Below, in pieces: positions 1 through 7,042 of a stretch of 13,326 bases of DNA. The translations under genes were made by a program, and so were the position numbers. The stretch is from Neisseriaceae bacterium (lineage in GTDB: Bacteria > Pseudomonadota > Gammaproteobacteria > Burkholderiales > UBA11063): the NCBI GenBank assembly GCA_027371515.1, contig DAHXMX010000014.1, positions 1-13,326 on the forward strand, given 5' to 3'. Numbering within the stretch: position 1 is the stretch's first letter; each line of letters begins with the position of its first letter. Below the pieces are notes generated by a model, which saw only the letters and a list, made by a program, of their open reading frames with translations, searched no databases and was not told where the DNA came from.

Positions 1-474
1 AACTATCTAGTAAAAACATTGCACTATGATGTTAACTGTGTGCGCAGTGTATTCGCTAATAAACCCACTGAGTTTAATTATTTGATTAGTTTATTAGATA
101 GTTTAACTACATTTGCCAATAATCCAGAAAATAAATTAATTCTAGCAGCCAATAAGCGTATTGAAAATATTCTTGTTAAAACAAAGTTAAATAAATTAGT
201 TACTTTTGATGCAATTCAAGGAACTAATTCCGAAGAGATAACACTAATGAAGCTTTACAATGAAAGTTTACCGCTATTAACTAAATATAATCAAGATGGT
301 AATTGGGGTGAATACTTTAATACTTTATCTAAATTTAATCAACCAATTAATTGTTTTTTTGATAAGGTGATGGTGATGGATGAAGATATTGATATACGAA
401 TAAATAGACTGAATTTGTTGACTTATTTACATAAATTATTTAATAAAACGTGTAAATTATCTGAGTTAGCCTGA
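1..474 (+). CDS. glyS: Glycyl-tRNA synthetase beta subunit, C-terminal end (partial, runs off the left edge)
   Basis: This is the 3' end of a gene that begins before the window: the frame is open from base 1 and closes at a TGA at 472-474, giving about 157 residues. The protein is the beta subunit of the two-subunit bacterial glycyl-tRNA synthetase, which charges tRNA-Gly in the cytoplasm together with GlyQ. The visible part is the C-terminal anticodon-binding (DALR-like) helical domain. Family-typical segments are AANKRIENIL near the start and FFDKVMVMDED followed by RINRLNLL near the end. A TTG at 19 could be read as a start, but coding similarity continues upstream of it, so it is internal. 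gmhB starts 2 nt after the stop, implying co-transcription; the glyS-gmhB-plsC order is known from betaproteobacteria. The identification rests on recalled family motifs. Confidence 0.9.
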   Translation, partial: NYLVKTLHYDVNCVRSVFANKPTEFNYLISLLDSLTTFANNPENKLILAANKRIENILVKTKLNKLVTFDAIQGTNSEEITLMKLYNESLPLLTKYNQDGNWGEYFNTLSKFNQPINCFFDKVMVMDEDIDIRINRLNLLTYLHKLFNKTCKLSELA

Positions 475-476
475 AT

Positions 477-1022
477 ATGAAAATCATCATACTTGACCGT
501 GATGGCGTGATTAACCATGATAGCGAACATTATATTAAATCTGTGGAGGAGTTTATTCCTATAGATGGTAGTATTGATGCTATTACAAGGCTTAGTCATG
601 CTGGTTATAAAGTAGTTATTTGTACTAATCAATCAGGGATTGGTCGTAGACTATACACCATGAAGACTTTAAATGATATGCATCAAAAGCTGTATGATTT
701 AGTTGAAAATCAAGGTGGTAAAATAGCTGGGATTTTTATTTGTCCGCATACACCAGAAGATAATTGCGATTGTCGTAAGCCAAAGCCAAAAATGATTATT
801 GATATTTGTAATCGTTTTGGGGTTGATAACAAATCTGATCTAATGTTTGTTGGTGATAGTTATCGTGATCTTGAAACTATTATGGCAGTTGGTGGGATTC
901 CTGTTTTAGTTAAAACTGGGAATGGTAAGCGAACTATAGCAAAACATAAGTTACCTGAAAATGTTTTAATTTTTGATGATTTATTACATTTTAGTGAATA
1001 TATTATTCATAAAGAGGATTAA
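477..1022 (+). CDS. gmhB: D-glycero-D-manno-heptose 1,7-bisphosphate 7-phosphatase
   Basis: This cytoplasmic HAD-superfamily phosphatase removes the 7-phosphate from heptose bisphosphate on the way to ADP-heptose, the donor for the LPS inner core. At 181 residues it has the usual GmhB length. Visible motifs are the HAD nucleophile motif DRDGVIN (Asp7 and Asp9), motif II TNQSGIGR (residues 50-57), the zinc-binding cysteine/histidine loop (Cys89, His91, Cys97, Cys99) followed by RKPKP, and motif IV FVGDSYRD (Asp127, Asp131). The zinc loop separates it from the related histidinol-phosphatase domain less cleanly than a tree would, but the whole pattern is GmhB-like. It starts 2 nt after glyS and ends 1 nt before plsC. 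waaF at 9889 uses the end product of the same pathway, which supports the assignment. Confidence 0.93.
   Translation: MKIIILDRDGVINHDSEHYIKSVEEFIPIDGSIDAITRLSHAGYKVVICTNQSGIGRRLYTMKTLNDMHQKLYDLVENQGGKIAGIFICPHTPEDNCDCRKPKPKMIIDICNRFGVDNKSDLMFVGDSYRDLETIMAVGGIPVLVKTGNGKRTIAKHKLPENVLIFDDLLHFSEYIIHKED
1013..1018 (+). promoter_or_regulatory. Shine-Dalgarno site that fixes the plsC start
   Basis: AGAGGA lies inside the last codons of gmhB, 5 nt before the ATG at 1024. An in-frame upstream ATG at 973 would overlap gmhB by 50 nt and has no such site, so 1024 is the likelier start. Confidence 0.6.
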
Positions 1023-1023
1023 T

Positions 1024-1761
1024 ATGAAAAATAGGTTAACTATAATGGTAATTATTAGATCAAGTATTGTATGGATATTGTTAGTAATATTCGCTATTAT
1101 ATATAATTTAGCAACTCCTGTTGTTGTGAAATTTGTAGGTAAACAAAAATGTCGTAAGTTATTTCAAACATTTTCTTATCTATATGTTTTTCTTGTTAAA
1201 TATATCTGTGGTGTAAATTATCGTATATACGGTATGGAAAATATGCTGAATAAGTCAGTAATAATAGCAAGTAATCATCAGTCGATTTGGGAAACTCAGG
1301 CTTATAATATGCTTTTCCCAAATATAATATGGATATTAAAACAGGAATTGCTTAATATTCCTTTATTTGGTTGGGCATTACGTATCTTATCGCCGATTGC
1401 AATTGATCGCAAAAATGGGGTTAAAGCATTAGATCAAATATTAGTGCAAGGAAGTCAAGCTGTAAAAAATGGATTTAGTATCGTGGTATTTCCTGAAGGT
1501 ACTCGTGTTTATCCTGGGCAAGTTAAACCATTCAAGAAAGGTGCTGCGAGTATTGCCAAAGCATTAAATTTACCAATTATACCAATCGCTCAAAACGCAG
1601 GAACGTTGGTTCCAAAGGGTAAACCTTGGATGTTACCTGGTATGGTAACGGTAAAGATTGGCGCGCCTATTTATTTGCATGATAACGAAAGCATTGATGA
1701 ATTAACTATGCATTTAGAATCAATTATTCAAGCAATGTTAGTTGAAATTAATAATGTATAA
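1024..1761 (+). CDS. plsC: 1-acyl-sn-glycerol-3-phosphate acyltransferase
   Basis: PlsC transfers an acyl chain to lysophosphatidic acid to make phosphatidic acid, the second acylation of phospholipid synthesis, at the inner membrane. The 245-residue protein has an N-terminal hydrophobic segment (about residues 13-30), then the acyltransferase core. Motif I is NHQSIWE, with His85 and Glu90, i.e. HX4E instead of the textbook HX4D; a similar KHQS-WET form is known to me from betaproteobacterial homologues. Motif III is FPEGTR at 156-161, and PIAIDR at 125-129 is also typical. ATG 1024 is chosen over an in-frame ATG at 973 because it follows a good ribosome site and avoids a long overlap with gmhB. 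The 3' end overlaps rsmE by 8 nt. Its product is the substrate of CdsA encoded at 7043. Confidence 0.9.
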   Translation: MKNRLTIMVIIRSSIVWILLVIFAIIYNLATPVVVKFVGKQKCRKLFQTFSYLYVFLVKYICGVNYRIYGMENMLNKSVIIASNHQSIWETQAYNMLFPNIIWILKQELLNIPLFGWALRILSPIAIDRKNGVKALDQILVQGSQAVKNGFSIVVFPEGTRVYPGQVKPFKKGAASIAKALNLPIIPIAQNAGTLVPKGKPWMLPGMVTVKIGAPIYLHDNESIDELTMHLESIIQAMLVEINNV

Positions 1762-2482
1762 TAATTTGAAACGTTTTTATTATCCTCAAGTATGCAAATT
1801 AAACCAGCATTTATTATTACCTGTAGAATTAATAAGGCATATTTTTGCATTACGTTTAAATATTAATGAGCAAATAGTACTTTTTAATGGTCAAGGACAA
1901 CAATATATTGCAGATATAATTGTACTTGAACGTAAGAAAGTAGTAGTTGAAATTGTTGATATTAAGCATTCTGTTGCACCTACACTTGAGATTACGTTAG
2001 GTTTGTGTATTATAGCAAATGATAAAATGGATTTTGCAATTCAAAAAGCGGTAGAGCTCGGAGTAAGTAAGATAATCCCATTAATTAGTGAGAGATCTCA
2101 AGTGCTTAGTAATGTTAAAATATCAAGTAAGTTGAATCATTGGCAAAGTATTGTGTATAGTAGTTGTGAACAATGTTATCAAGATTATGCTCCTATAGTG
2201 AATACACCGATTAAATTGACAGAATTAATTACTAGTTGTGAATATGATTATAAAACTTGGTTATCATTAAAGAATAATCATAGAGTTGGAACCATTCATG
2301 ATAAAACACGAATATTATTAGTAGTAGGACCGGAGGGCGGATTTAATTTAGAAGAAGAACATTTAATGTCTGAAAATAGCTTTATACCGCTTAATTTAGG
2401 AAAATTAGTTTTAAGATCTGAAACAGCCGTATGTGCTGGCTTGAGTGTAATAAATTATAAATTAGGTAATTATAGTGGGTAA
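1754..2482 (+). CDS. rsmE: 16S rRNA (uracil-1498-N3)-methyltransferase
   Basis: RsmE is a SPOUT-class methyltransferase that methylates U1498 of 16S rRNA using S-adenosylmethionine. The 242-residue length is normal. It opens with the family-like N-terminal RFYYP segment of the PUA-like domain. Next comes KMDFAIQKAVELG (residues 91-103), and the C-terminal knot carries VGPEGGF at 191-197 and LGKLVLRSETA at 215-225, the SAM-binding trefoil-knot signatures. The central EQCGR-type motif reads EQCYQ here, a departure at a usually conserved pair. ATG 1754 is preferred to the in-frame TTG 1742, since the TTG would only add four residues before the family start. No Shine-Dalgarno site is obvious; the start lies inside the end of plsC (8-nt overlap), so translational coupling is likely. 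Confidence 0.92.
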   Translation: MYNNLKRFYYPQVCKLNQHLLLPVELIRHIFALRLNINEQIVLFNGQGQQYIADIIVLERKKVVVEIVDIKHSVAPTLEITLGLCIIANDKMDFAIQKAVELGVSKIIPLISERSQVLSNVKISSKLNHWQSIVYSSCEQCYQDYAPIVNTPIKLTELITSCEYDYKTWLSLKNNHRVGTIHDKTRILLVVGPEGGFNLEEEHLMSENSFIPLNLGKLVLRSETAVCAGLSVINYKLGNYSG

Positions 2483-4166
2483 TCAAAATAATTTAGTAAA
2501 ATGGCTTAAAGATAGCTGGAGTTTAGCTAAACCGTATTGGACTAGTGAGGAAAAATATAAAGCAATTGGATTATTGAGTATAGTAATTGTTTTAAAGCTT
2601 TCTTTTGTTTATATGACAGTCGTTGCTAATAATTGGTATAATAGATTTTACGATGCTATACAAAATTATCAAGTAGATAAATTTTGGCATGATATTATTG
2701 ATTTTATGTATATTGCTTTTTTTTATATAGCATTCCAAGTATTAGCTAATTATTTTCTTAAGTTTTTGCAGATTAGATGGCGAATATGGATGACCAATTA
2801 TTATCTTGATCATTGGTTAAGTAATAAGGCTTATTATAAGGTTCGTTTTTTAAATAGTAAGTTAGATAATCCAGACCAACGTATTAGTGAAGATATTGGG
2901 GCTTTTATTTCTACAACACTTGATTTGGGATTGGGTTTGCTAACTTCAATTGTATCGCTAGTTTCTTTCGTTGTTATCTTGTGGAATATCGGTGGTGTTT
3001 TGAAATTTGACTTATTTAAACATCATATTGCAATTCATGGTTATATGGTATGGGTTGCATTATTATATGCTATATTTGGAACATGGATTATGTTTAAGAT
3101 TGGTAAGCCACTGATTAAACTCAATTTTTTACAACAGGCTTATGAGGCTGATTTTCGTTATTCACTTGTTCGTGTACGTGAATATAGTGAAAATATAGCT
3201 TTTTATAAAGGTGAACATGGAGAAAAACAAGGAACGCAAAAACGGTTTAATAATATTGTAGAAAATTTTATTCAAATTATCTACCGTACAATGAAAATGG
3301 GTATATTTAGTATTGGTTATTCACAAATTGCGGTGATTTTCCCAATCATTGTATCTGCACCTAGGTATTTTACTAAAGCGATTCAGCTTGGGGATTTGAT
3401 GCAAATATCTTCAGCATTTGGTCGCGTACAAGATGCACTGTCTTATTTTATGGATGCGTATTCCTCTCTTGCTAACTGGCGTTCAGTTATGGACCGGTTA
3501 CAAGAGTTTATTCAAGTAAATTTAGCTACTCATGAATTATTAGGACGAGAATTTACTTATAATGGGAACGTTTTAATAGTAAATAAACTGTCTATTAATT
3601 TACCTAATGAGCAAAATTTGGTGAAAAATTTAAGTTTTACTTTAAAATCAGGTGACAGATTATTAATTACAGGACCATCTGGTAGTGGTAAAACTACAAT
3701 ACTTAGAACTTTGGCTGGATTATGGCATTTATATAGCGGTGAGGTTAATCTTCCTCAAGTAAGTAACATGTTTATTGCGCAAAAACCTTATATACCTCTT
3801 GGAACTTTGAAAGATGTTATTTGTTATCCGTTAAATAGTAATGATGTAAATAATCAATTATTAATTATGATTATGGATAAATGCCAGCTTGGTTATTTGA
3901 TTAATGAATTAGAAATACAAGCCGATTGGAATAATAAGCTATCTGTGGGTGAACAACAAAGAATAGCTTTTTGTAGAATTTTAATTAATCAGCCGAATCT
4001 AATTTATTTAGATGAGGTTTCTTCAGCACTTGATGAAGCGAGTGAGGCTTATTTATATCAATTATTAATAAATGAGTTGCCAAATAGTATTATTATCAGT
4101 GTTGGGCATAGAAGTACAATTAAAAAATGGCATACGCAGAATATAGATTTAGCAACTGTTGAGTAA
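2475..4166 (+). CDS. ABC transporter, fused permease and ATPase, SbmA/BacA-YddA type
   Basis: This 563-residue inner-membrane half-transporter fuses an N-terminal membrane domain of the SbmA/BacA (ABC_membrane_2) type to a C-terminal ATPase. Hydrophobic segments lie near residues 31-50, 74-97, 149-170, 188-208 and 277-295. The ATPase is complete: Walker A GPSGSGKT at 400-407, Q-loop Gln436, signature LSVGEQQ at 489-495, Walker B LIYLDE at 509-514 and switch His545. Length and layout match the E. coli YddA group. Relatives are annotated as importers of vitamin B12, bleomycin or peptides, or as long-chain fatty acid transporters, so the substrate cannot be stated. The start is a GTG that overlaps the rsmE stop by 8 nt with a weak TAGG site upstream; the next in-frame Met is about residue 47, inside the first membrane segment. 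Confidence 0.87.
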   Translation: MGNQNNLVKWLKDSWSLAKPYWTSEEKYKAIGLLSIVIVLKLSFVYMTVVANNWYNRFYDAIQNYQVDKFWHDIIDFMYIAFFYIAFQVLANYFLKFLQIRWRIWMTNYYLDHWLSNKAYYKVRFLNSKLDNPDQRISEDIGAFISTTLDLGLGLLTSIVSLVSFVVILWNIGGVLKFDLFKHHIAIHGYMVWVALLYAIFGTWIMFKIGKPLIKLNFLQQAYEADFRYSLVRVREYSENIAFYKGEHGEKQGTQKRFNNIVENFIQIIYRTMKMGIFSIGYSQIAVIFPIIVSAPRYFTKAIQLGDLMQISSAFGRVQDALSYFMDAYSSLANWRSVMDRLQEFIQVNLATHELLGREFTYNGNVLIVNKLSINLPNEQNLVKNLSFTLKSGDRLLITGPSGSGKTTILRTLAGLWHLYSGEVNLPQVSNMFIAQKPYIPLGTLKDVICYPLNSNDVNNQLLIMIMDKCQLGYLINELEIQADWNNKLSVGEQQRIAFCRILINQPNLIYLDEVSSALDEASEAYLYQLLINELPNSIIISVGHRSTIKKWHTQNIDLATVE

Positions 4167-4175
4167 ATGTAAAAA

Positions 4176-4197
4176 GTTGATAACATTATGTTATAAC
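4176..4197 (+). repeat. Imperfect inverted repeat between the ABC transporter gene and ispB
   Basis: ATAACA (4180-4185) and TGTTAT (4189-4194) form a perfect 6-bp inverted repeat around a 3-nt centre. Allowing a bulged G at 4179, the pairing extends by GTT/AAC to 9 bp. The right arm coincides with a candidate extended -10 element, so it could be an operator. As RNA it could be a weak hairpin, but no real U-tract follows. All-AT arms can arise by chance in this background. Confidence 0.35.
4189..4197 (+). promoter_or_regulatory. Candidate extended -10 promoter element for ispB
   Basis: TGTTATAAC fits TGn-TATAAT with one mismatch in the hexamer. A position 17 bp upstream holds only a poor -35 (GTAAAA at 4169-4174). 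The implied transcription start is near 4204, about 13 nt before the ispB ATG. Not verifiable from sequence alone. Confidence 0.33.
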
Positions 4198-4216
4198 TAA
4201 TTTTAGATGAGTAATT

Positions 4217-5185
4217 ATGGAACAAATTCAGCAATTAATGAAAGATGATATTGAAAAATTAAACCAAATAATCATTAATGATCTAAGTTCAAATATAATG
4301 CTAATTAATCAAATTAGCAATTATATAATTGTTGCTGGTGGTAAGCGTATACGTCCTTTGTTGGTTTTATTATCTGGTAGGCTAGCTGGTGGTGTGGAAA
4401 GTGATTTATTGTATAAGATGGCTGCAATGATTGAGTATATTCATACTGCAACATTATTGCATGATGATGTTGTGGATGAATCAGGTATGCGCCGTGGGCG
4501 TAAAACTTCAAATGCTGTATTTGGTAATGCTGCTAGTGTGTTGGTTGGTGATTTTATTTATACGCGCGCATTTCAGTTAATGGTAGAGGCTGATTCATTG
4601 CGTTTACTAAGATTAATGGCGGATAGTACAAATCAAATTTCTGAAGGTGAGGTACTGCAATTATTAAATATAGGGCGCAGCGATTTAACTGAAGATGAGT
4701 ATTATCAAGTTATTAAGCATAAAACTGCTGTACTCTTTGAGGCTGGAGCAAGAGTTGCTGCCATTATTGCTAATGCACCTAAAGAACAAGAAGAAGCACT
4801 AGCTGATTATGCGGTGAGTTTAGGTACTGCTTTTCAGATTGTTGATGATATTCTTGATTATTTTGGGGATAGTAATGTATTAGGTAAGAATATTGGTGAT
4901 GATCTTGAAGAAGGGAAGGTAACATTGCCATTAATCTATATCTTAAAATATGGTACAGTAGATGATATTAAAATTATAAAAGAAGCAATTAATAATCCTC
5001 ATCAAATCAAGAATATTAATAAAATTATTGAAATTGTTAAACAAAGCCAAGCTATTGATTATTGTAAAAATTTAGCAAATCAACATATAAAAAAAGCAAT
5101 TAATAGTCTTAGTATATTTCCAGATTGTGATTATCGTCAAGCAATGATTAGATTGGCAGAATTATCATTAGAGCGAATTAATTAA
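4217..5185 (+). CDS. ispB: Octaprenyl (long-chain polyprenyl) diphosphate synthase
   Basis: This trans-prenyltransferase condenses farnesyl diphosphate with isopentenyl diphosphate to make the long side chain of ubiquinone and menaquinone. The 322-residue protein has GGKRIRP at 41-47, the first aspartate-rich motif DDVVD at 83-87 followed by an RRGR segment, ISEGEVLQL near 131-139, and the second motif DDILD at 210-214. The residue five before the first motif is small (Ala78), as in long-chain enzymes; FPP and GGPP synthases often carry a bulky residue there. The stretch from IHTATLLHDD to GDFIYTRAFQ closely resembles E. coli IspB from memory. Exact chain length (C40 or another) is inferred. 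The gene stands 50 nt after the ABC transporter, with a possible promoter and inverted repeat in between, so it may be partly independent. Confidence 0.92.
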   Translation: MEQIQQLMKDDIEKLNQIIINDLSSNIMLINQISNYIIVAGGKRIRPLLVLLSGRLAGGVESDLLYKMAAMIEYIHTATLLHDDVVDESGMRRGRKTSNAVFGNAASVLVGDFIYTRAFQLMVEADSLRLLRLMADSTNQISEGEVLQLLNIGRSDLTEDEYYQVIKHKTAVLFEAGARVAAIIANAPKEQEEALADYAVSLGTAFQIVDDILDYFGDSNVLGKNIGDDLEEGKVTLPLIYILKYGTVDDIKIIKEAINNPHQIKNINKIIEIVKQSQAIDYCKNLANQHIKKAINSLSIFPDCDYRQAMIRLAELSLERIN

Positions 5186-5230
5186 AAGGCATCGATTAAT
5201 TCTATAGATGTGAATTCTTAAATTTGAATG

Positions 5231-5239
5231 TGATAAAAT
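5231..5239 (+). promoter_or_regulatory. Candidate extended -10 promoter element for smpB
   Basis: TGATAAAAT fits TGn-TATAAT with one mismatch in the hexamer. The best -35 is weak (GTGAAT at 5210-5215, 18 bp upstream). The implied start near 5246 would leave a leader of about 15 nt before the smpB ATG. The same nonamer occurs upstream of the minus-strand L,D-transpeptidase gene. Confidence 0.4.
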
Positions 5240-5260
5240 AAAAGATATAGGTATATTTAA

Positions 5261-5713
5261 ATGAGTATAGTTACCAACAAGAAAGCATTACATGATTATT
5301 TTATTGAAGATAAATTTGAAGCTGGATTGGTATTAGAAGGCTGGGAAGTTAAGTCAATTCGTGGAGGTCATGTACAACTGAAAGATAGTTATATTAAATT
5401 AAAAGATGGTGAGGCATGGTTAATTGGGTGTCATATATCGGCATTGAGCTCGGCTAGTAGTCATGTAAATCCAGATACGATTCGCACTAAAAAATTACTT
5501 TTAAATCGTCGAGAGTTAGATCGTTTGATTGGAAAGGTAGAACAGAAGGGCTATAGTTTAGTTGCTTTGAATTTGCATTATTCAAAAGGTAAAATTAAAG
5601 CAGATATAGCTTTAGGTCGTGGTAAAAAAATGTATGACAAACGTCAAACCGAAAAAGAACGCGAATTAAATCGTGAAAAATCTCAATTAATTAAGCAGTA
5701 TAAAAGAATATAG
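5261..5713 (+). CDS. smpB: SsrA-binding protein (tmRNA partner)
   Basis: SmpB binds tmRNA (SsrA) and brings it to stalled ribosomes for trans-translation and tagging of the incomplete protein. The 150-residue length is normal. Visible family features are NKKALHDYFI near the N-terminus, EAGLVLEGWEVKSIR in the core, GRGKKMYDKR near 124-133, and a basic C-terminal tail ending KQYKRI, which enters the decoding channel in known structures. The ATG at 5261 fits the family start; a weak TAGGT element lies about 9 nt before it. Despite the partner gene name, no tmRNA gene is visible in the window. It sits between ispB and frr with spaces of 75 and 60 nt. Confidence 0.95.
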   Translation: MSIVTNKKALHDYFIEDKFEAGLVLEGWEVKSIRGGHVQLKDSYIKLKDGEAWLIGCHISALSSASSHVNPDTIRTKKLLLNRRELDRLIGKVEQKGYSLVALNLHYSKGKIKADIALGRGKKMYDKRQTEKERELNREKSQLIKQYKRI

Positions 5714-5736
5714 CATTTAAATACACTAATATATTA

Positions 5737-5742
5737 TATAAT
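5737..5742 (+). promoter_or_regulatory. Candidate -10 element upstream of frr
   Basis: A perfect TATAAT lies in the 60-nt smpB-frr gap, but no good -35 is found at 16-18 bp and no TG precedes it. The gap is almost pure A/T, so chance is a real possibility. If used, transcription would begin near 5749, about 25 nt before frr. Confidence 0.28.
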
Positions 5743-5773
5743 ATTTACTTTATATTGAATAAGGATAAAATAA

Positions 5774-6331
5774 ATGACAGCAGAAATTAAAAAACAATCT
5801 GAAGCAAGAATGAATAAGTCTTTAGATGGGTATAAAATTAATTTATCTAAAATTAGGACTGGACGTGCACATGCTGGTATTTTAGACCATGTACATGTGG
5901 AATATTATGGTTCAATGGTACCGATATCACAAGTAGCTAATGTAACAGTAACCGACGTAAGGACAGTATCGGTGCAACCTTGGGAATCAAAAATGGCTGC
6001 AGTTATTGAAAAAGCAATCCGTGATTCTGATTTAGGTCTTAATCCATCTAGTAGCAGTGGAGTTATCCGTGTGCCAATGCCACCATTGACTGAAGAAAGA
6101 CGTAAAGAATTAATTAAGGTAGTAAAATCAGAAGCTGAAGAAGCAAAAATTGCCATTCGTAATATTCGCCGAGATGCTAATAATGAATTAAAAGCTAAAC
6201 TTAAAGATAAATTAATTACTGAAGATGAAGATAAGCGTGCGCAAGATGATATTCAGAAAATAACTGATAAATTTATTGCTGAGATTGATAAAGTAACTGC
6301 AGATAAAGAAAAAGAATTATTAACCGTTTAA
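5774..6331 (+). CDS. frr: Ribosome recycling factor
   Basis: Frr works with EF-G to split the post-termination ribosome into subunits. Its length of exactly 185 residues is the family norm. Typical segments are KIRTGRAHAGILD near residues 26-38, YYGSMVPISQVANV at 44-57, and the lysine/arginine-rich helices with EERRKELIK and IRNIRRDAN in the C-terminal half. A strong AAGGA site at 5761-5765 lies 8 nt before the ATG. uppS follows 11 nt downstream with its own AAGGAAG site, so the two are almost certainly co-transcribed. Upstream, smpB occupies the place where pyrH is normally found in proteobacteria. Confidence 0.96.
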   Translation: MTAEIKKQSEARMNKSLDGYKINLSKIRTGRAHAGILDHVHVEYYGSMVPISQVANVTVTDVRTVSVQPWESKMAAVIEKAIRDSDLGLNPSSSSGVIRVPMPPLTEERRKELIKVVKSEAEEAKIAIRNIRRDANNELKAKLKDKLITEDEDKRAQDDIQKITDKFIAEIDKVTADKEKELLTV

Positions 6332-6342
6332 AGGAAGCTATA

Positions 6343-7041
6343 ATGACATTATGTCATATTGCTATTATTATGGACGGTAATGGTAGATGGGCTAAAAAAC
6401 GTCTTTTACCAAGAGTTGCAGGTCATGTGCGTGGTGTTAAGCGGGTAAAAGATGCGGTAGAGTATTGTATTAATAATGGTATTGAGTATTTGACTTTATT
6501 TGCCTTTGGGCGTGAAAATTGGGCTCGTCCTGAAGAAGAAGTATCTTTTTTAATGAAGCTATTATCAGAACAAATTCGCAAAGAGTTTTATAAATTAAAT
6601 GAAAAAGGTGTTCGAATTAGGTTTATTGGTGATAAATCTCGTTTAAATAAAGTAATATTAGATCAAATTAATGATATACAAAATGTAACTTCGAATAATA
6701 CAAACCTTAAATTAAATATTGCACTAGACTATAGCGGAACATATGATATTATTCAAGCTGTAAATAACATTATTAAAGATAAACGCCAAACAATTACAGA
6801 ACAAGAGTTTGAAAAATATTTGTTGACTTTTCCAGATCCTCATCCTGATTTACTAATTAGAACAAGCGGTGAATCTCGTTTAAGTAATTTTATGTTATGG
6901 CAATCTTCATATTCTGAGTGTTATTTTACTCCTAAACTATGGCCTGATTTTACTAAACGAGAAATGGAGCTTGCTGTTAATTGGTTTAAAACTCGCGAAC
7001 GTCGTTTTGGTAGGACTTCTGAACAATTAAAGGATAGTTAA
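6343..7041 (+). CDS. uppS: Undecaprenyl diphosphate synthase (cis-prenyltransferase)
   Basis: UppS adds isopentenyl units to farnesyl diphosphate in cis to make C55 undecaprenyl diphosphate, the lipid carrier for peptidoglycan and O-antigen. The 232-residue protein starts almost directly with the catalytic motif IIMDGNGRW (Asp11), followed by GHVRGV near residues 27-32. FAFGRENW at 53-60 stands where FAFSSENW is common, while the key Asn59 is kept. Later come RTSGESRLSNFMLWQ at 173-187 with the diphosphate-binding Arg/Ser residues, and ECYFTPKLWPDF at 192-203. The short N-terminus is usual for some family members. A strong AAGGA site precedes the ATG. cdsA follows after 1 nt. Confidence 0.95.
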   Translation: MTLCHIAIIMDGNGRWAKKRLLPRVAGHVRGVKRVKDAVEYCINNGIEYLTLFAFGRENWARPEEEVSFLMKLLSEQIRKEFYKLNEKGVRIRFIGDKSRLNKVILDQINDIQNVTSNNTNLKLNIALDYSGTYDIIQAVNNIIKDKRQTITEQEFEKYLLTFPDPHPDLLIRTSGESRLSNFMLWQSSYSECYFTPKLWPDFTKREMELAVNWFKTRERRFGRTSEQLKDS

Positions 7042-7042
7042 T

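Noticed and set aside
423..632. Minus-strand open frame across the glyS-gmhB junction
   Set aside because: It lies opposite two well-supported genes, has no recognisable motifs, and looks like a mirror of AT-rich coding sequence.
973..1023. Upstream ATG extension of plsC
   Set aside because: It would overlap gmhB by 50 nt and lacks a ribosome site, while ATG 1024 has AGAGGA in place.
4314..4511. Minus-strand open frame inside ispB
   Set aside because: It is opposite the strongly conserved part of ispB; the His/Tyr-rich product is what antisense of GAT/ATA-rich codons gives.
5186..5225. Possible terminator hairpin after ispB (CATC/GATG and AATTC/GAATT pairs)
   Set aside because: Stems are 4-5 bp with mismatches or long loops and no U-tract follows.
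5714..5773. tmRNA (ssrA) gene next to smpB
   Set aside because: The flanking gaps are only 60-75 nt, too short for a tmRNA, with no tRNA-like ends.
5905..6156. Minus-strand open frame inside frr
   Set aside because: Fully antisense to a complete, canonical frr; no ribosome site or family motif.
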